Shown here: positions 49,101 through 62,241 of the stretch, in pieces | How the letters are laid out: every line of letters starts with the position of its first letter | Position numbering within the stretch: the stretch's first letter is position 1 | Source of the DNA: Rhabdornis inornatus | Taxonomy: Eukaryota; Chordata; Aves; Passeriformes; Rhabdornithidae | Assembly: GCA_013397075.1 (NCBI GenBank) | Contig: VWZS01002145.1 | Span: 509,519-573,518 of the forward strand | Length of the DNA stretch: 64,000 nucleotides | Reading direction: 5' to 3' | Made by a program: the position numbers and the translations under genes | Notes under the pieces: generated by a model | Seen by the model: only the letters and a program-made list of their open reading frames with translations | Told to the model about the DNA's origin: nothing | Databases searched by the model: none

Positions 49101-49582
49101 GAAAGAGGAGCTGAAATAGTACATGATGTTGCTTCAGGATGCACTGAGAAAAATCCTATATATGACAATATTTATTGAAATTCATTACAAGATGGCACTG
49201 GAATTCCAAGTAATTTTCTTGAGGTAAGTACAGTTGAATTTTTTCATTCATTTTTAGAGAAATAATTCAAGCTATATTCTGTCTTTGACTTAAACCTGGA
49301 TGTCTTCAGAGCCATGCTATGTAGATCAAACTATTTTCTGCTCTGTTCTATAACTGTCACTACAGATTAGCAAGTAATTTTTGACAAGAAGTACCAAATA
49401 CACGTTGTTCCCTGTAGCGCAGTTTAGAAAACTAGACAAGACAATGAATCATGAAGAACAACTGCATAAGTAGGTTTAGACAACACATGTACACTAAAAT
49501 TTTTTTCACTTACTGTAGATAGTACAGATGGTATTGAAAGTCCTTCTTCTGGACTGTACATTTTCCCACTACCACCTATAAA
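46174..49582 (-). other. COL25A1: Intronic sequence upstream of the first visible exon
   Basis: Start of at least 17.8 kb of intron extending to the window edge. No collagen exon was found, including the basic furin-site and transmembrane segments expected further 5'. A possible old LTR end with 'gggaataaaatgcctta' lies near 47740-47805 but lacks clear termini. Confidence 0.6.
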
Positions 49583-50197
49583 TGTATACTACGGCTGGAT
49601 GCAGTGGGTTTCACTGGAACAGAGTTAAATTTCTTCGCAGTAGCTCATGGGGGGATGTTTTTTGTATTTCTGCTGAAAAGAGTGTTTATAATATAGAGAT
49701 GTTTCAGTGACTACTGAGCAGTGCTTTTGCAGCATTCAAGTATTTTCAGCCTCTCAGCCCACCCTAACAGAGAGGGGGACTGGGAGTGCACGTGGAGCTG
49801 GTAGGAGACACAGCTGGGACAGCTGATCCCATCTGATCCAAGGGATATTCCATACCACAGTGTATCATGCTCAGCGTATCAAGCTGGAGGAAGAAAAAGG
49901 AAGGAAGCTTACATTCAGAGTGACAGCCTTTGTCTTCCCAGATAGCCACAAGGTGTGACGGAGCTGTGCTCTCCCGGAGATGGCAGAATGCCTGCCTGCC
50001 CATGGGAAGCACTGAGTGAATTCCTTGTTTTGCTTGGCTTGCGTGCACGCCTTTTGCTTTAACTATTAAACAGGCCATACCTCAACCTACAGGTTTTCTC
50101 ACTTTTAGTCTTCCAAATCTCTCACCCGTCCCACCAAGGGAATTTGAGTGAGCGGTTGTGTGGGTGCTGAGTTACCAGCGGGGTTTAAACCATGACA
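49583..50197 (+). mobile_element. Solo LTR, ERVL-like family widespread in birds
   Basis: About 615 bp resembling an avian LTR I know well. Blocks in order are 'cggctgg', 'aacagagttaaatttcttcg', 'cagtagct', 'ttcagcctctcagccca', 'acacagctgggacagctgat', 'gggatattccataccacagt', 'catgctcag', 'ctattaaacaggcc', 'tctctcacccgtcccacc' and the terminus 'gggtttaaaccatgaca'. The family's TATATAAA box after 'catgctcag' is degraded here to 'cgtatcaa'. ATTAAA at 50065-50070 could be the polyadenylation signal. No internal viral genes are present. The 5' terminus is uncertain and no exact target duplication was seen. The minus-strand frame at 49764-50078 is a shadow. Confidence 0.82.
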
Positions 50198-53100
50198 CTA
50201 TTTACTTACACTATTACCATACACCATTTGGTTGTTGTTTTGTTTTTTTTTTCCCAGAATCCTCAAAAGTTGTTTGCAGAGTAGATTTGGTCTTTTCCAA
50301 ATAGTATCCAACTATTTACTTAGCACTTAGCTACCTAATAACCCTATTATGGACAGAGACAACACATGAGAGGTAGGAGAGTATGAGTGGCATTTCAGTT
50401 TGGTTTGGCACAAAGTAGCTTCCACTCCTCAAGAATACTGAAAATAGGATGTCTCTCAAAGAAAAATATTTAAAATCAGATTTTCAATGCTTCACAAAAT
50501 CAGTTGTTTTCCATTTAAGCAATATATTTTTTCTTTTTTGTTACCCTGCAGGCAAATATTTTAAATATTTTAGGGGTTTCTGTTAGACAGAGACTATATA
50601 AGCAACGGCATAAGAAAACTGGAGAGTTTCAGTCAAATAGATGGCAAATGTTATTACTTAAGGCAGCTTTAATGCGATAATAATTTCTTCAGAAATTTCT
50701 CTCTGAAAAGAAAAGGTAAGAAAGGTTATCATCTGTTGAAATTTAATGTGTGATAAAAGAATCCTTCAAGCAAAGAAAAAGAAGGAGGTATGAATTGTCT
50801 TCTTACTCTTAAACTTCTCCACTCATACTTCAGTGATCTTTTTCAATTAAGGAATACTCATTAGAACACTGAGTTGTGAACCAGGACAAATAATAAAGAG
50901 AAAACATATATGATTCCTTCTTTATAAGCTAAAAAACCACGCCCTGTATAAAGAAAGGGTTTTTTTTGTTTGATTTTTTTTGTTTTGGTTTGGTTTTTTC
51001 AGAAATCAGAAACTATTATCCTGACAAAATTGTATGACAAAATTTTTCAACATTTATAAACAATATACTATAAATTCAGTTATTGGATTGTTACTTGCAG
51101 GTACCTGAGAATCTCTCATGTTAATACACACTCAGCTGGAGATTCAGGAGAAAGCACGAATCAGCTTCACAGCACCTTCATGAGCTGCATGCCAGTTACT
51201 ATGCCAGGCTGAGTTTAAAAATACCTATGTGAAGGGGAAAAAAAAAAAAGAAAATCTGTCTCAAGCTGCAGGTTTGCACATCTTCCCCACTAAGTTCTGG
51301 TGAGGTGAAAGACGATACACTGCCTTTTCAAAACACCTATTTCAGTTTTAGATTGATAAAAGTCAAAAAAAACACCACTGTCAGGTTTCCTCATCATGAC
51401 ACTATTAAAATGATGAATTTCTTTCGTTCTTTAAATGATGTATTTATTTCTTTTTCTCCTCTTTGTTTAATTACAGGTTTATCAAGGCTGACTTTATTAG
51501 ATTTAATATAGTATTCCTAGGAAGGATATATAATTCCTAGCAAGCCTGATGAAATTTCTTTTTAGTGAAGTTTTGCTTTAGAGCTTATGTGAACAATGAG
51601 CACAGTTAAGATTAAGATCATCAACAAGCTAAATCTCTTCTATGGATGAAACATTATTGCTTCTTTTTCAATGACTGAAAATTATTAATGTTAAGATCAG
51701 TGTGAGACAACACCTCAGGTACAGAAGTCACTTTCTTCTTCCAGATATGGAACAAAGTGCACTAAATCAACCTGCAACAAGTCTCTCTGGCCAGCAGTCA
51801 GGATATTACTGAAAAAAACCTCAACCAAGCCAAAAAAAAATAATCCAGATCGTTTGTGCAAGAGAAAAATTTACTGTAAAAGGAGCAGACTAGTACAAGA
51901 AAGATGAGCTGAGCCTCTCTAAAACCCCTTTATTGCAAAAAGCAAAATTACTGACAATGAAAAATGAAGCACTACAAGGCTCTTTCAAAAAAGTCAATTT
52001 CAGAGTTTCCTGAATTCTTCCCTCAAGCAGTTTGTATCAGTTACTACTTGAGACATAAACTTCAGCTAGATGGATCATCACCTGGAGATTGGAAAGCATA
52101 ACTGTGTTCTGAGGTAGAGATGTAGAAGCTGAAATGAAGTGGGTTTCTTTAAAAACAAAATTGAAACAAAATTTGAAAAAACAAAAAAACAAAACAAAAC
52201 AAACAAACAAACAAAAAAAAACACCAACCAAAAAAAAAAAAAATTGACAGTGCTGTTTTTCTTGACCAGTGCTTGATTTTCTTGACCAGACACTTATATA
52301 TCCCATCTTAACTACCAGAGATCTGATCACATCCAGCTTTCAGAAACATCTTGTTTTTCCTAGACTCATTCAAAACAGTGGTGCAAAATTAATCATTCAA
52401 GATCAAACTACACTCCCTCCCTAAAACACCTCACTGATTTCATTCTCATGGAAAGGCTTTCTTGATAGAATTATCCTGTAATCCCAGCTATCTCTCACTT
52501 GTTTGCAAGCCATGTATCAACTCTCTCAGAAAAAATTCCTACAAGATTGCATTTATCAAACCAACAAGTTTCTCAAAGCATACCGTGGAAACACAGAAGT
52601 GTCCTGGAAGCCAGGTCCTGACAAAACCTGGAGAGTGATGAATTGCAGCACCATGATTAAGGCTCCATCAACCAGAAAAGTTACACCATGCCTAAACTAG
52701 GTTCTAAATATTGAGACTTCAGTTTCTGAACATAAAGGTAATCAGAAGTTACTCAAATTTATATTTTAATCCACATGTCAAATGCAGTGCCTTTAGTGCA
52801 GAGACATACAGCATGCACATGTAAAGCAATAAGCCAATGTTAATAGTTATCTGCTGAGTAAAAGTGGCAGCCATCTAACCTATATTTTGCTGATCTTGTG
52901 ACATAAGAGAAAATGTTTGCATTTTTCCATACTTTTTAGTTACTTCGAATTTAAAGAAACAAATGGAAATATAACCTGAAGCTATGAACTTCGTGAAGTG
53001 GCTCTAGTGTCCATATTAACATAAATTAGATGATGAAAATTATCAATAATGGAATAAGATGGAAGATGAGGAATAGTTTTAAATATTCCAAAGTTAACCA

Positions 53101-56100
53101 TCAGTTCCAAAGGTACTGTTTCCAAAACTTCTTGGAGCAACATAACACTACATCGCAAGACTCTTAGCTGAGAGCCCTACTTGCAGTCTGAATACTCTTA
53201 ATAGCTCCTTTGCAATTATAAGATGGACTGGTTATGTGTAGAAAGCAACTTAAGGAAGAAAAAAATTGTTCAGAGTTTTGCTATTCAGAGAGTGGCTGAA
53301 CTACAAAAAAGCTCCGCATATGGTAACAATAAGGGAGTACAAAGAGTTGTGTGCAAGAAAAATGATAGTCACAGCTTTACAAAAGCATGTTTTGCAGCTG
53401 AAAATTAATTGCCAAGATACTTTTTATTTTTATAGTTTATGCAGGAGATCTGAAATGCAGTTCCTTGTGGTGCAGATGCCTTTTTTTTAGTATCTCAGCA
53501 TACGGCTGCTCTTGCTGCTGAAATTCATATGTAAAAGATCCACGAGAAAGAGCTGGACAGATCCAAGTTGGAAGGGACTGTCTCTTCTCAAAGACTGTGG
53601 GTGGACATGCTTTTATGTTTATCATGGCCAACATTGTGTATGTTGCAAGTATTTACAAAAACAAGGGGCCTGTATGACTGTGAACCCCAAACTGTGGAAT
53701 ACCTCTGTTGTTTTCATACATTGGACTAGCAGGAAGATTATTTCCAGACAGTGTTCCTCCTTGTAGCCTATGCCTCTTACCAGCATCTACTACATTTGTA
53801 CAGTCATATCTGTATGACAAATTACTGCAGGGGGGAACCAGTGTTGACCCCAGAAAGAGTAAGAGCAACATAGTTCAGGTTATGGTAAAGAATGGAGCCA
53901 AAATGCTTCACCCATCCATAATCCATCGAAAAAATCTAGTGAAGTTTTGCAGAACTATGTGTTTCTGTAAAAATACTCAGTTATGCTACTGAATTCCAGC
54001 ATAGCTTAACAAGTACTTGAACATGGAAAATATTCACGTGGACCAGAGAGAAAACTCCTACATTCTACCTAAAACTTCTCTTTTCCCCCGAAGAAATTGA
54101 AACTCCTGTATCTGTAAATAGAAAGCACATGGCTAATTCATCAACACCAACATCACTGGGTGATTATATTTGTTGTGGTTGGTGCCATGTTGATGAGAAA
54201 ACAATAAACTGTGAAAAATGTCACTTCTCAAAAGTTAGCTGGCTAGCATTCAGTAGGAGATAGATTGTTGTAACAGCTGTGCCATGATGACTTTGATGAA
54301 TTAGATTTTTGTTTTTCTGGAATAATTCTGAAGAATGTGTCTCCTCACACCATCATGGAAGCAAATTCATTTTCTCACTGAGACTCTGTTAAAGAACAAT
54401 CTTTCTTATTACCTGTGTTTTCATGGCTTTACAGAATGTGAAGAAAAAACCTCATTTCACTTCTTTCAGTCAACCTGTTTTTTGGCTCCCACAAATCTTT
54501 TCTTTTTAGGGGGAGTAAAGTCTATTAAGGAAAAATACAAATATAGTGGGTACATAACACACTATCACATGGACATAACCTCCAGAGACAAATTTTTTTC
54601 ACCTTGCCTCAATGGAAACATCAGCTTTTGAAGATTGACAAACTCAGGAGCAGGAATATAAAACAATTTGTGCTCCATTAGGATAAAAGAATCCTACCAT
54701 CATGCTCCTTTTATCTGCATTTAGAGGCAAATATTCTGAATGAGTCTTCCAGGGAATTATGAAAAAATACAGCTGCCATAGAGATACTTCACATTTGAGT
54801 TGCAATGAAGAACATCAACTAGAGTGGATACATACCCATAAAAGAGAACAGTTAAAACAAAAGGTTTAAAAGAGAACAAAACTAAGAGCCAAGGTACTGA
54901 AGCTTTTAAGAATAAACACACCAAATATAAAAACCCAATCTCTTTCAACTATCATGAGGTTGAAGAAAGCTTTGTTTGAATTACAGGATAAGGAAAAAAA
55001 GCTTGTGCAGATACACTAAATTAAAACAAACTGCAAAGAAGGTGCTTTCAGATATGGACTGTCATATGTGGTCAAATACTGGAATATAAAATTCTGTACA
55101 TGCAAGTCCGTTCAGATACTTCTGGCATGTACCTATGAGATTTAAAAGGCAAAAATAAGCATGCAGCTAATGTAAAGACACTCCAGTTGTTCCAAACACA
55201 TTATAGCCTAAATCACTTGTTAATGCTTGGTGCTGTATACATACAACTGTGCCACCTCCCAAATGACTCGGAATCAGTAAATTCTCAAAAAGCCTAAAGA
55301 ATCTGTGAAAAACCATAGCAAGCACACTTAGAAAGATTATTTAAATCACAGAAATAAAGCAGAATTCAGGGATGCAATACAACCTTTTTCACTCTTTCTT
55401 CCTGAAACAATTCCATATGTATTTTTAATAATGCATCACCTGTTCTACTTCCCCAGTTTAACAAGGAAGGAGGGATGTAGCAATGAAAAGAATCTGTATT
55501 TCAAGAAAAGATTATGTCTGGTTCTTGAAAAAAGAAATTTCACACAAATCACCATCAGTTTCCATAAGGAACTTCTATTACTGTGACTTTGAAAACCAAA
55601 TCATTAAGCCTGTGAAGTGCTTAGACAGGCATACAGCAGCTTTGTTTCCAAGTCTGTGCTTTTATTAGATATATTAACTGGGGAGCTGCATAGTACTTCA
55701 CTTACCATATTAATACCCTGTGCCATCGATCTAAAACCTCAGTCCTGACGGCCTGTCACACAAAACACTGGACTACTTTGATTCTAAATTCCTTTAAACT
55801 CCAAGTACAGCCTCATTGCACGAAGAGAAATCTTTCTTCCTTCCTTGACAACTGCTGCACAGAAACCAGCAAATTCAACCAACAAAACATTTCACCAAAG
55901 AAGCAAAAGTTACTGAAATCTGACCTACAACAGAACATGGGCTACCTCCCAGCCAAGAAAACTTGAAAATCCAAGTATGTTATGCCTGTGCCTTTCTGAG
56001 CCATACTCCAGCAAATCATGCACTCCTCTCAGCTATTTCCTAGTTTCAGTCAAATTATGCAAATCCTAAATTGAAGTCCACCACAGCTGAACAGGTGAAT

Positions 56101-56408
56101 CCAAAGGCAGAATATAGTTCAATGTAACAATTTAAAATCTCCAAACATTTACCAAACTCATGAGTTCATTTAATCTCAAACTCCCTACAGTATTCTTTTA
56201 CATTTTGTGGATCCACACATGTATACCTCCAAATAAAAAAATTTCATTACTTTCTTGTGACATAACTGGTTTTCAAGATTATAAAAGGATTTTGGCAGAA
56301 GCTGGTGATAGCATAAAGAGAAAAAAAGTGGTTATTTGCATTCCCATCTAGGAAGAAAAAATTTGGATGTGATGGCAATACCAGATTACACTTTCTAACA
56401 TTTCTGCC
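50198..56408 (-). other. COL25A1: Intronic sequence with low-complexity tracts
   Basis: T-rich runs lie near 50234-50256 and 50960-51000, and an A/CAAA tract at 52151-52243. Between about 53220 and 54000 several plus-strand frames overlap (up to 94 codons), with no domain recognised. No exon or RNA gene was identified. Confidence 0.55.
52151..52243. repeat. A-rich (CAAA)n tract
   Basis: Low-complexity A runs with AAAC units and one 'accaacca' followed by 13 A. It is similar in design to the tract at 29240-29332. Confidence 0.85.
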
Positions 56409-56488
56409 GATTTTTTCTAACCCACTCTGAATACTAAGTCTCTGCCCAAGGGCAGAGACTTAGTATTCAGAGTGGGTTAGAAAAAATC
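56409..56488. repeat. Perfect 39-bp inverted repeat with 2-nt loop
   Basis: The left arm 56409-56447 and right arm 56450-56488 are exact reverse complements, separated by AA at 56448-56449. The innermost bases read 'ctctgccc aa gggcagag'. Beyond the arms one mismatch is followed by three more pairs. There is no TA or other evident target duplication, and no TIR motif of a known element. Confidence 0.97.
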
Positions 56489-59400
56489 AGCATAATTGAT
56501 CTACACAGCTGGAACTGGAAATGTTGAGGTAATTTTCTCTTTGGAGACTGGTTAATCAGGCAGAGTACCTGAATGAAAACCACAGACCTGACTCATGCCT
56601 TTTTCCTATTAAAAAAAGGAAGCTACAGTTGCACTTCCTCAATGACTAGGAATGCAAATACTACACTATGCATAACAAGAGTTACTGAAGTGCTGTATGC
56701 TACTCTTTGTTCTTTTGGAGTATTTTCTTTCAATGTTCTCTCTCTCACCCATGGAAAAACTACACCATTATTAATATCACCCTGTGAAACTAACTGCAAG
56801 TGGCAAACTAAGATCATTCCAATTGCTGGAATCCACAACCTCAGTGTATCTAATACTATTAGGTATAGTATTATATCAGTATATCTAATACTGCTGAACT
56901 AAAATATGAAATTGAATGTAAGCTTAAGTCCAGTATAGTGATACAACTCTTGTTTCACATAATTTTGTTTACTGAGAGGTAGAAGAATCTACCCTTAAAA
57001 CATGGCTTACCTTAGTTGCAATTGTTCTATAAAATGAAGAATGGTTACAGATGAATAGTGTAACTTTTGAAAACTTTCAAATTTTTCCCAAGCTTATTCA
57101 CTTGCTAGAATTTCAGCCTTCCAACAGCAGTTTATTTTCATTAGAATATCATGCTGCAGAAGAAACTGATTTCTAAACCAAACTCATGAGTGCTCATGCA
57201 CAGGAGGGTTTTTCAAGGAAGCAAAGAGTTAAATTCCTCTCATTTACACTGGGAGTAGCCACCATGAAAATGTACAAAATAATCCAAAAAAACTTTAACT
57301 CGATAGTTCTATGTTAGATTATCAGTACTCTGTAGATCTCAATAGTAGCAAAAATAATAAATGTTAACTGCTTCACCTAAAGCCAAACTGGGCGGGCAGG
57401 GAGAGGGAAACAACAAAATAAAAATAACAACAACAAATCTCAAAACTATTTTCTGAAGGTGATTTATGATTTGTATCCTACAGAGTCATGGAAAAACCTT
57501 CCAGCTGACATTCCACGCTGCTTGTATACATCTTTCCTTCCAGACAACTGTTTGCTTTCAGAAATGTCTTTAACTAATCTTGATTTCAATATGCACAGCT
57601 AGAAAAGTGAAAAAACAAAAGTAAGAACAGTCCAAGAAGCAGCCTCGAATTTTCCCTGTGGTTCAAGAGGCAAAGTTACACACTAAATGTGCCCATCTCA
57701 AGATACCCATAATGGAGGAAAAAGTACTTAAAGTCTTTGACCAAGGAATCCAAAACCACAGAGATGAGAACCCTATTAAACTTGACAAACACTAGCCAAA
57801 TAATTTTTGTGTGATTACTGAATTATGCCAACCAGTGTGGGGCCCATTACAGGTGTATCAGAGAACGATTTGATTCCCAGTAGGGAAGTAGTTCCCCACC
57901 CAACTTTGTAAAGAAGAGCCAGTTCAGGTGACTGCCTGCTCCAGATGTCCCTCTCATCATATTGCTTCTCTCTTAAATGGAATCTGAACACTGACTGCAG
58001 GGGGAATCAGAAGTGCTTCAAGGAAACACTTCCTCCTGCACTTTCTGGAAATCCTAGAATCCAACCACCTAGTCTAGTAATTCAGGAACAAGTTTCTACA
58101 ACGAAATTTTACACCCCTTGACCTCAGCTAGGATTAACAATGCACTTAAACTCCCACATAGCATTAGTCATCTGGGAGCTGTATGGGTAATACAATTTTA
58201 CACATCATTCGGAGTATCATAAATCAAAATTAAAAATCCAGCATGAAAGAAAATCTCAGAATCATCTGTGTAGCCCCTCTTCCAGGGAAGGAACTGATAA
58301 CTTAAGAATTTTTAAAGGGTAGTTTAGGATTTTCCTTCACATTTGTGGTAGATATAACCTAAATCACAGCATCATTTAGGCTGGAAAAGACCTTTAAGAT
58401 CATCAAGCCCAACTATTAAGTAATTAAATACAAGATTTTTACTGTAATTGATTTAACCTTATCTTTGAATTTTGAAGCTTCTTGTGATAAAGTGACTGTT
58501 CAAATTCCAAGTGACATTTTTAGCCACCAGTGGTTAATCACTCTACATCCACATGCAACTGTCAAATACAAATAGAAAAATGAGACATAGAATTAAAAAT
58601 CTTTTGGAACATAACATTTTGCTCCAAGGTAGTCTATTTCATAAATAAAGCTTGTTGTTACACCAGAGAGCTACATTGTGCACTGGAGGAAATGACGGGA
58701 AAATTTCAAGTGGCGGGCCTGACAAAAAGCAAGTATGAATGATCTTAGGTACAGTTCAAGCATTAATTAAGCCTATCAAAGCATAAATGTGAAGATGTTA
58801 ACCACAGCCTTCTGCATGGCACCTGCTAAGCTGCCAAGTTGAACTTAGGAGTAGCCCAGAGAGACTAGAAATGTATGAATGCTGTCAAAAAAATGACAAA
58901 CCAGCTTAATTCCTTTCTCTACCTACACATGCTTTATTATGAAAGAGAAGAGGGCAATTTCTAAGTCTGCAGAGGAAAGTACTGAAAAAATACATTTAAT
59001 TCTTAAATTAGACCTACCCCCTATATATCTACCATCAGCTATCAATCTTTATTTATTTGATAGACATATGGGTTTGTGTCATTTTGAATTGACGTCAGCT
59101 GCGAATCAAAATTGTAGTGACTCACACTAGCCTTCAGTAACCTAGCATTTTGTGCTCAGTTTTTAATCACACATTGACATTAGAAAGTCCCATGCAGAGA
59201 TGTGGATTTTATAACAACGGAGTCCATGCATCCGAGATGGAAATCGCTAGTTCAAAGAGGGTCTTGGTCGATCCAGCATATGGCAACAGTTGTCTGTATT
59301 ACTCATCATTCACTGAGGTTATTTAAATTATTAAAATCTTGTTTTATTTTTCTATTGGTTTTCTACATCTTTATTTGTAACGCTATGTATAAAATGAACT

Positions 59401-62184
59401 CAAATAATTTAGAAAGTTTAATGCATTTAAACCAGGACACACTATGTAGGCAGGTATTTACTGCTGCACAAATAATTTTCTTAAATAACCATGTGGACCT
59501 TCTCCTTTAGCTTATCTATGGCAATTTATTTTAATAATTTTCAGTGAAGAAATGGGTAGAGATATCTTTCTATATTGCTGGCTTTTGCAGATGAAGCAGT
59601 TGTTCCTTCCCCAGCATAGTCACAGAAAAGGAATAGCTTGGGGCTGGGTTTCCTCCAGGGAGCTGCAGAAATAAACTCTGCCTGCTCTCATTTATGCAGT
59701 CAGCATTACACAAATGTAACGAATGAGAGGATTCAGCCCATAGTTCATTCAAAATGGCAACTGCCCTGTAAGTGGCTAATAAATGTGTTCTGATGTGTAG
59801 CATCATTCCTGTGACACAGAATTAATATCAAGTGTAATTTTAAGAGGTCTCAAAATTTTCTGTTAGAATCATCTTTTATAATTATCTTCAATCAGTGGGA
59901 AAATATTGGCATACAAAAAAAATAAACTCCCAAATTGCAATACATATTATTTATAGAACCAAACGTCATAAAACCCCATTACTGTATGAATGTGACTGAC
60001 GTGATTACAACATCCACAATCAGTACTTAGCCATGCTGATTTAGAGATCCTCCCACAATTTGTAGGAAGAAATGGAAGCTTATTTGCTGAATACTATCAG
60101 TATGTCCTCAGCTATAGCATGTTTACAAAAATTGCCATATTTTTACAACCTTCCTCTGGTTCTCATGGCACAGAAATATTACAAAGTTAACCTGCATGGC
60201 AGCAAGTTTAACACCACACTTTAACCCGAAGCATCTATTTGGGAACAGCGTTGAGGTTTGATGAGGATACTGTTATTGTATATGGTTCCAAACAAAGAAA
60301 TCTGTAAACTCAGGTAACTTTGAAGATGGACAGTTGACCACTTGTATCTTTTTCCACTCCCTGAGAACAAGCAAGGAGTCTGAGGCAGATGGATCAACAG
60401 AAAACCTCCTGTCTCCTTAGCCAATCACCTCTGTTATGACTGAATACAAGGATAAAGCATATAAACTGAGAAAACACTTACTAAAATCACAGTACAAAGC
60501 AGCTGTTGGAACTCCATATGTTTTGAATTTTCTGTTCATTTAAAAGGGAAAAAAAAAAAAAAAAGAAACCTGAAATACTTATCAGTTATCAGTTTCACTA
60601 CCAAACCTGAAATTTATTGCAAAAGTTTTGCTGCCATATGCCTAAGAGTTACTTTGGGCAAATGCCAAAAATAAAAGGTGGTCTGTGAAGACACCTGTTG
60701 AGAAAGAAAAAAATTGATATAAAGATATAAAGTGGGAAATTTCTATAGGAAGACCAAGCCAAATCCTCAGGGTAATGTCAAAAATTGAGAGAGCTGCTCC
60801 TTGAGCTTAGACATTTGTATTTTGTACAATTCTGAAAAAGAGGAGATCTGACCAGCTACTATAAATACAACAACTTGCAAAAATGCTTAACATTGCCATA
60901 GGCTATGTTTAATCACAGATCAAAACCATGATCTTTGCTCATTTCTTTCCTTTTGATGGAACCAATTCTATTTCTTTTACAGCAACTGAGTTGCCATTGT
61001 ATCTGAGGTTGAAAAAATTGCACTTAGATAAGATTAATTGTATGTATATCCAGAGACATTGCTACTTACAACACATTTGTCTATGCGGCCCCAGTCTCTA
61101 ACTAGAGACACAGTAGAAAACAAAATATGAAGCACCATCAAAGACAAAGCAACACAGCAGGATAAAAAAGCCTTTTACCAATTTCTCACAAGGGTGGTTT
61201 TCACGTTCTTCCCCACCAGACCTATTTCTTCCAACTCAAATGCCCTTCACTGTTCTACCTGGAATTCTGTTTTGCCTTTTGTGATATAGGAACAGAAAAC
61301 TAGTTGAGGAAAAGTCAGAGACATAACAGTAACCTGAAATTTCTTACAGATCAGGATAACAGCTTTTCTCATGGTATATTGGGACAAGCTTTTACGGGTG
61401 CAAAAATCAGAAGTGTGATAACAAAGACATTTTGTAATCTAGAAGCAATTAAATCAGGCTAAAGAATAACTGAAATTCTCTACCTGCAGTCCTAAGCTTT
61501 GCCCCTTTGTTATATTGAGGCAAGTCTTTTGAGATAGGAAAATTTTGAATTAATTGACAGGTGAAATTTCAAAGATCTACATTTCAGGTTTTATCAAGTG
61601 ATGATATTGTACACTTAGAGAAGAATAATCTCCAATTTAGACACTTTTTTTTTCAGGAAAGGAATCTGACTATATTTCTTGCAGATGAAACAGGGATGTT
61701 AGAAGAATTGGGATTTAGTACAAGGCACATGGTCACCTGGAGCAGCCATGACCCTCCACAACTCCTGAAAGTCTTGTAAATGCATAAAGTGCTCTGCAGA
61801 CTGTCTGCCATGGAGACATGAAGGAGGAGTTTCCCCACTTCTCTGTTTATAAAGAAATGCTCCGTGGGTATTTCCATATTATGAAACTTAATTCTGAAGA
61901 AGTGTTTTACCACCACACACGTGGCAAATTCCAGGATGGTTTATTTGGATGCTGAGCTTAATCTGTGCCCCAGCTTGGGAAAAGTAGTAGGGAAAAAAAT
62001 CTGTTTGCTTCAATTTTTCAATGGAAAACAGTAAAAATCTGCTACCCATTTAACCTACAGAGGTTTACAAAACTCCATAGTTTGTGTATTTGGCCTCCTC
62101 ACTGCATTCACAATATAATATTTTTTGTTGTGGCTGGGTAATTCTGGGGTAGAGGGTTTGGTGTGGGTTTTCTCTGGGGGGGGT
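56489..62184 (-). other. COL25A1: Intronic sequence with a short CR1 relic
   Basis: AT-rich sequence. A small palindrome sits at 56851-56873 (arms 'taatactat'/'atagtatta'), a CR1 tail at 58364-58416 and an A run at 60549-60564. No exon, RNA gene or further mobile element was recognised. Confidence 0.55.
58364..58416 (-). mobile_element. CR1 LINE 3' tail, very short
   Basis: The stretch starting 'atcacagcatcatttaggct' and running into 'gaaaagacctttaagatcat' and 'caagcccaac' is the reverse complement of a CR1 3' tail. Only about 53 bp are recognisable, a 5'-truncated insertion or remnant. Confidence 0.8.
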
Positions 62185-62218
62185 NNNNNNNNNNNNNNNN
62201 NNNNNNNNNNNNNNNNNN
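62185..62218. other. Assembly gap (34 N)
   Basis: 34 undetermined bases between a G run (62176-62183) and another G run followed by (GT)n up to about 62241. The true length is unknown. The flanks suggest a G-rich/GT repeat that sequencing or assembly could not cross. Confidence 0.99.
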
Positions 62219-62241
62219 GGGGGGGGGTGTGTGTGTGTGTG
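62219..62241. repeat. G run followed by GT microsatellite at gap edge
   Basis: A G run of about nine bases, then seven GT units, immediately right of the gap. Confidence 0.9.

Noticed and set aside
49764..50078. 104-codon minus-strand frame
   Set aside because: It lies wholly inside the ERVL-like LTR and is antisense to it; a shadow frame.
56409..56488. MicroRNA precursor
   Set aside because: A perfect 39-bp stem with a 2-nt loop lacks the bulges and terminal loop typical of animal precursors, and there is no evidence of expression.
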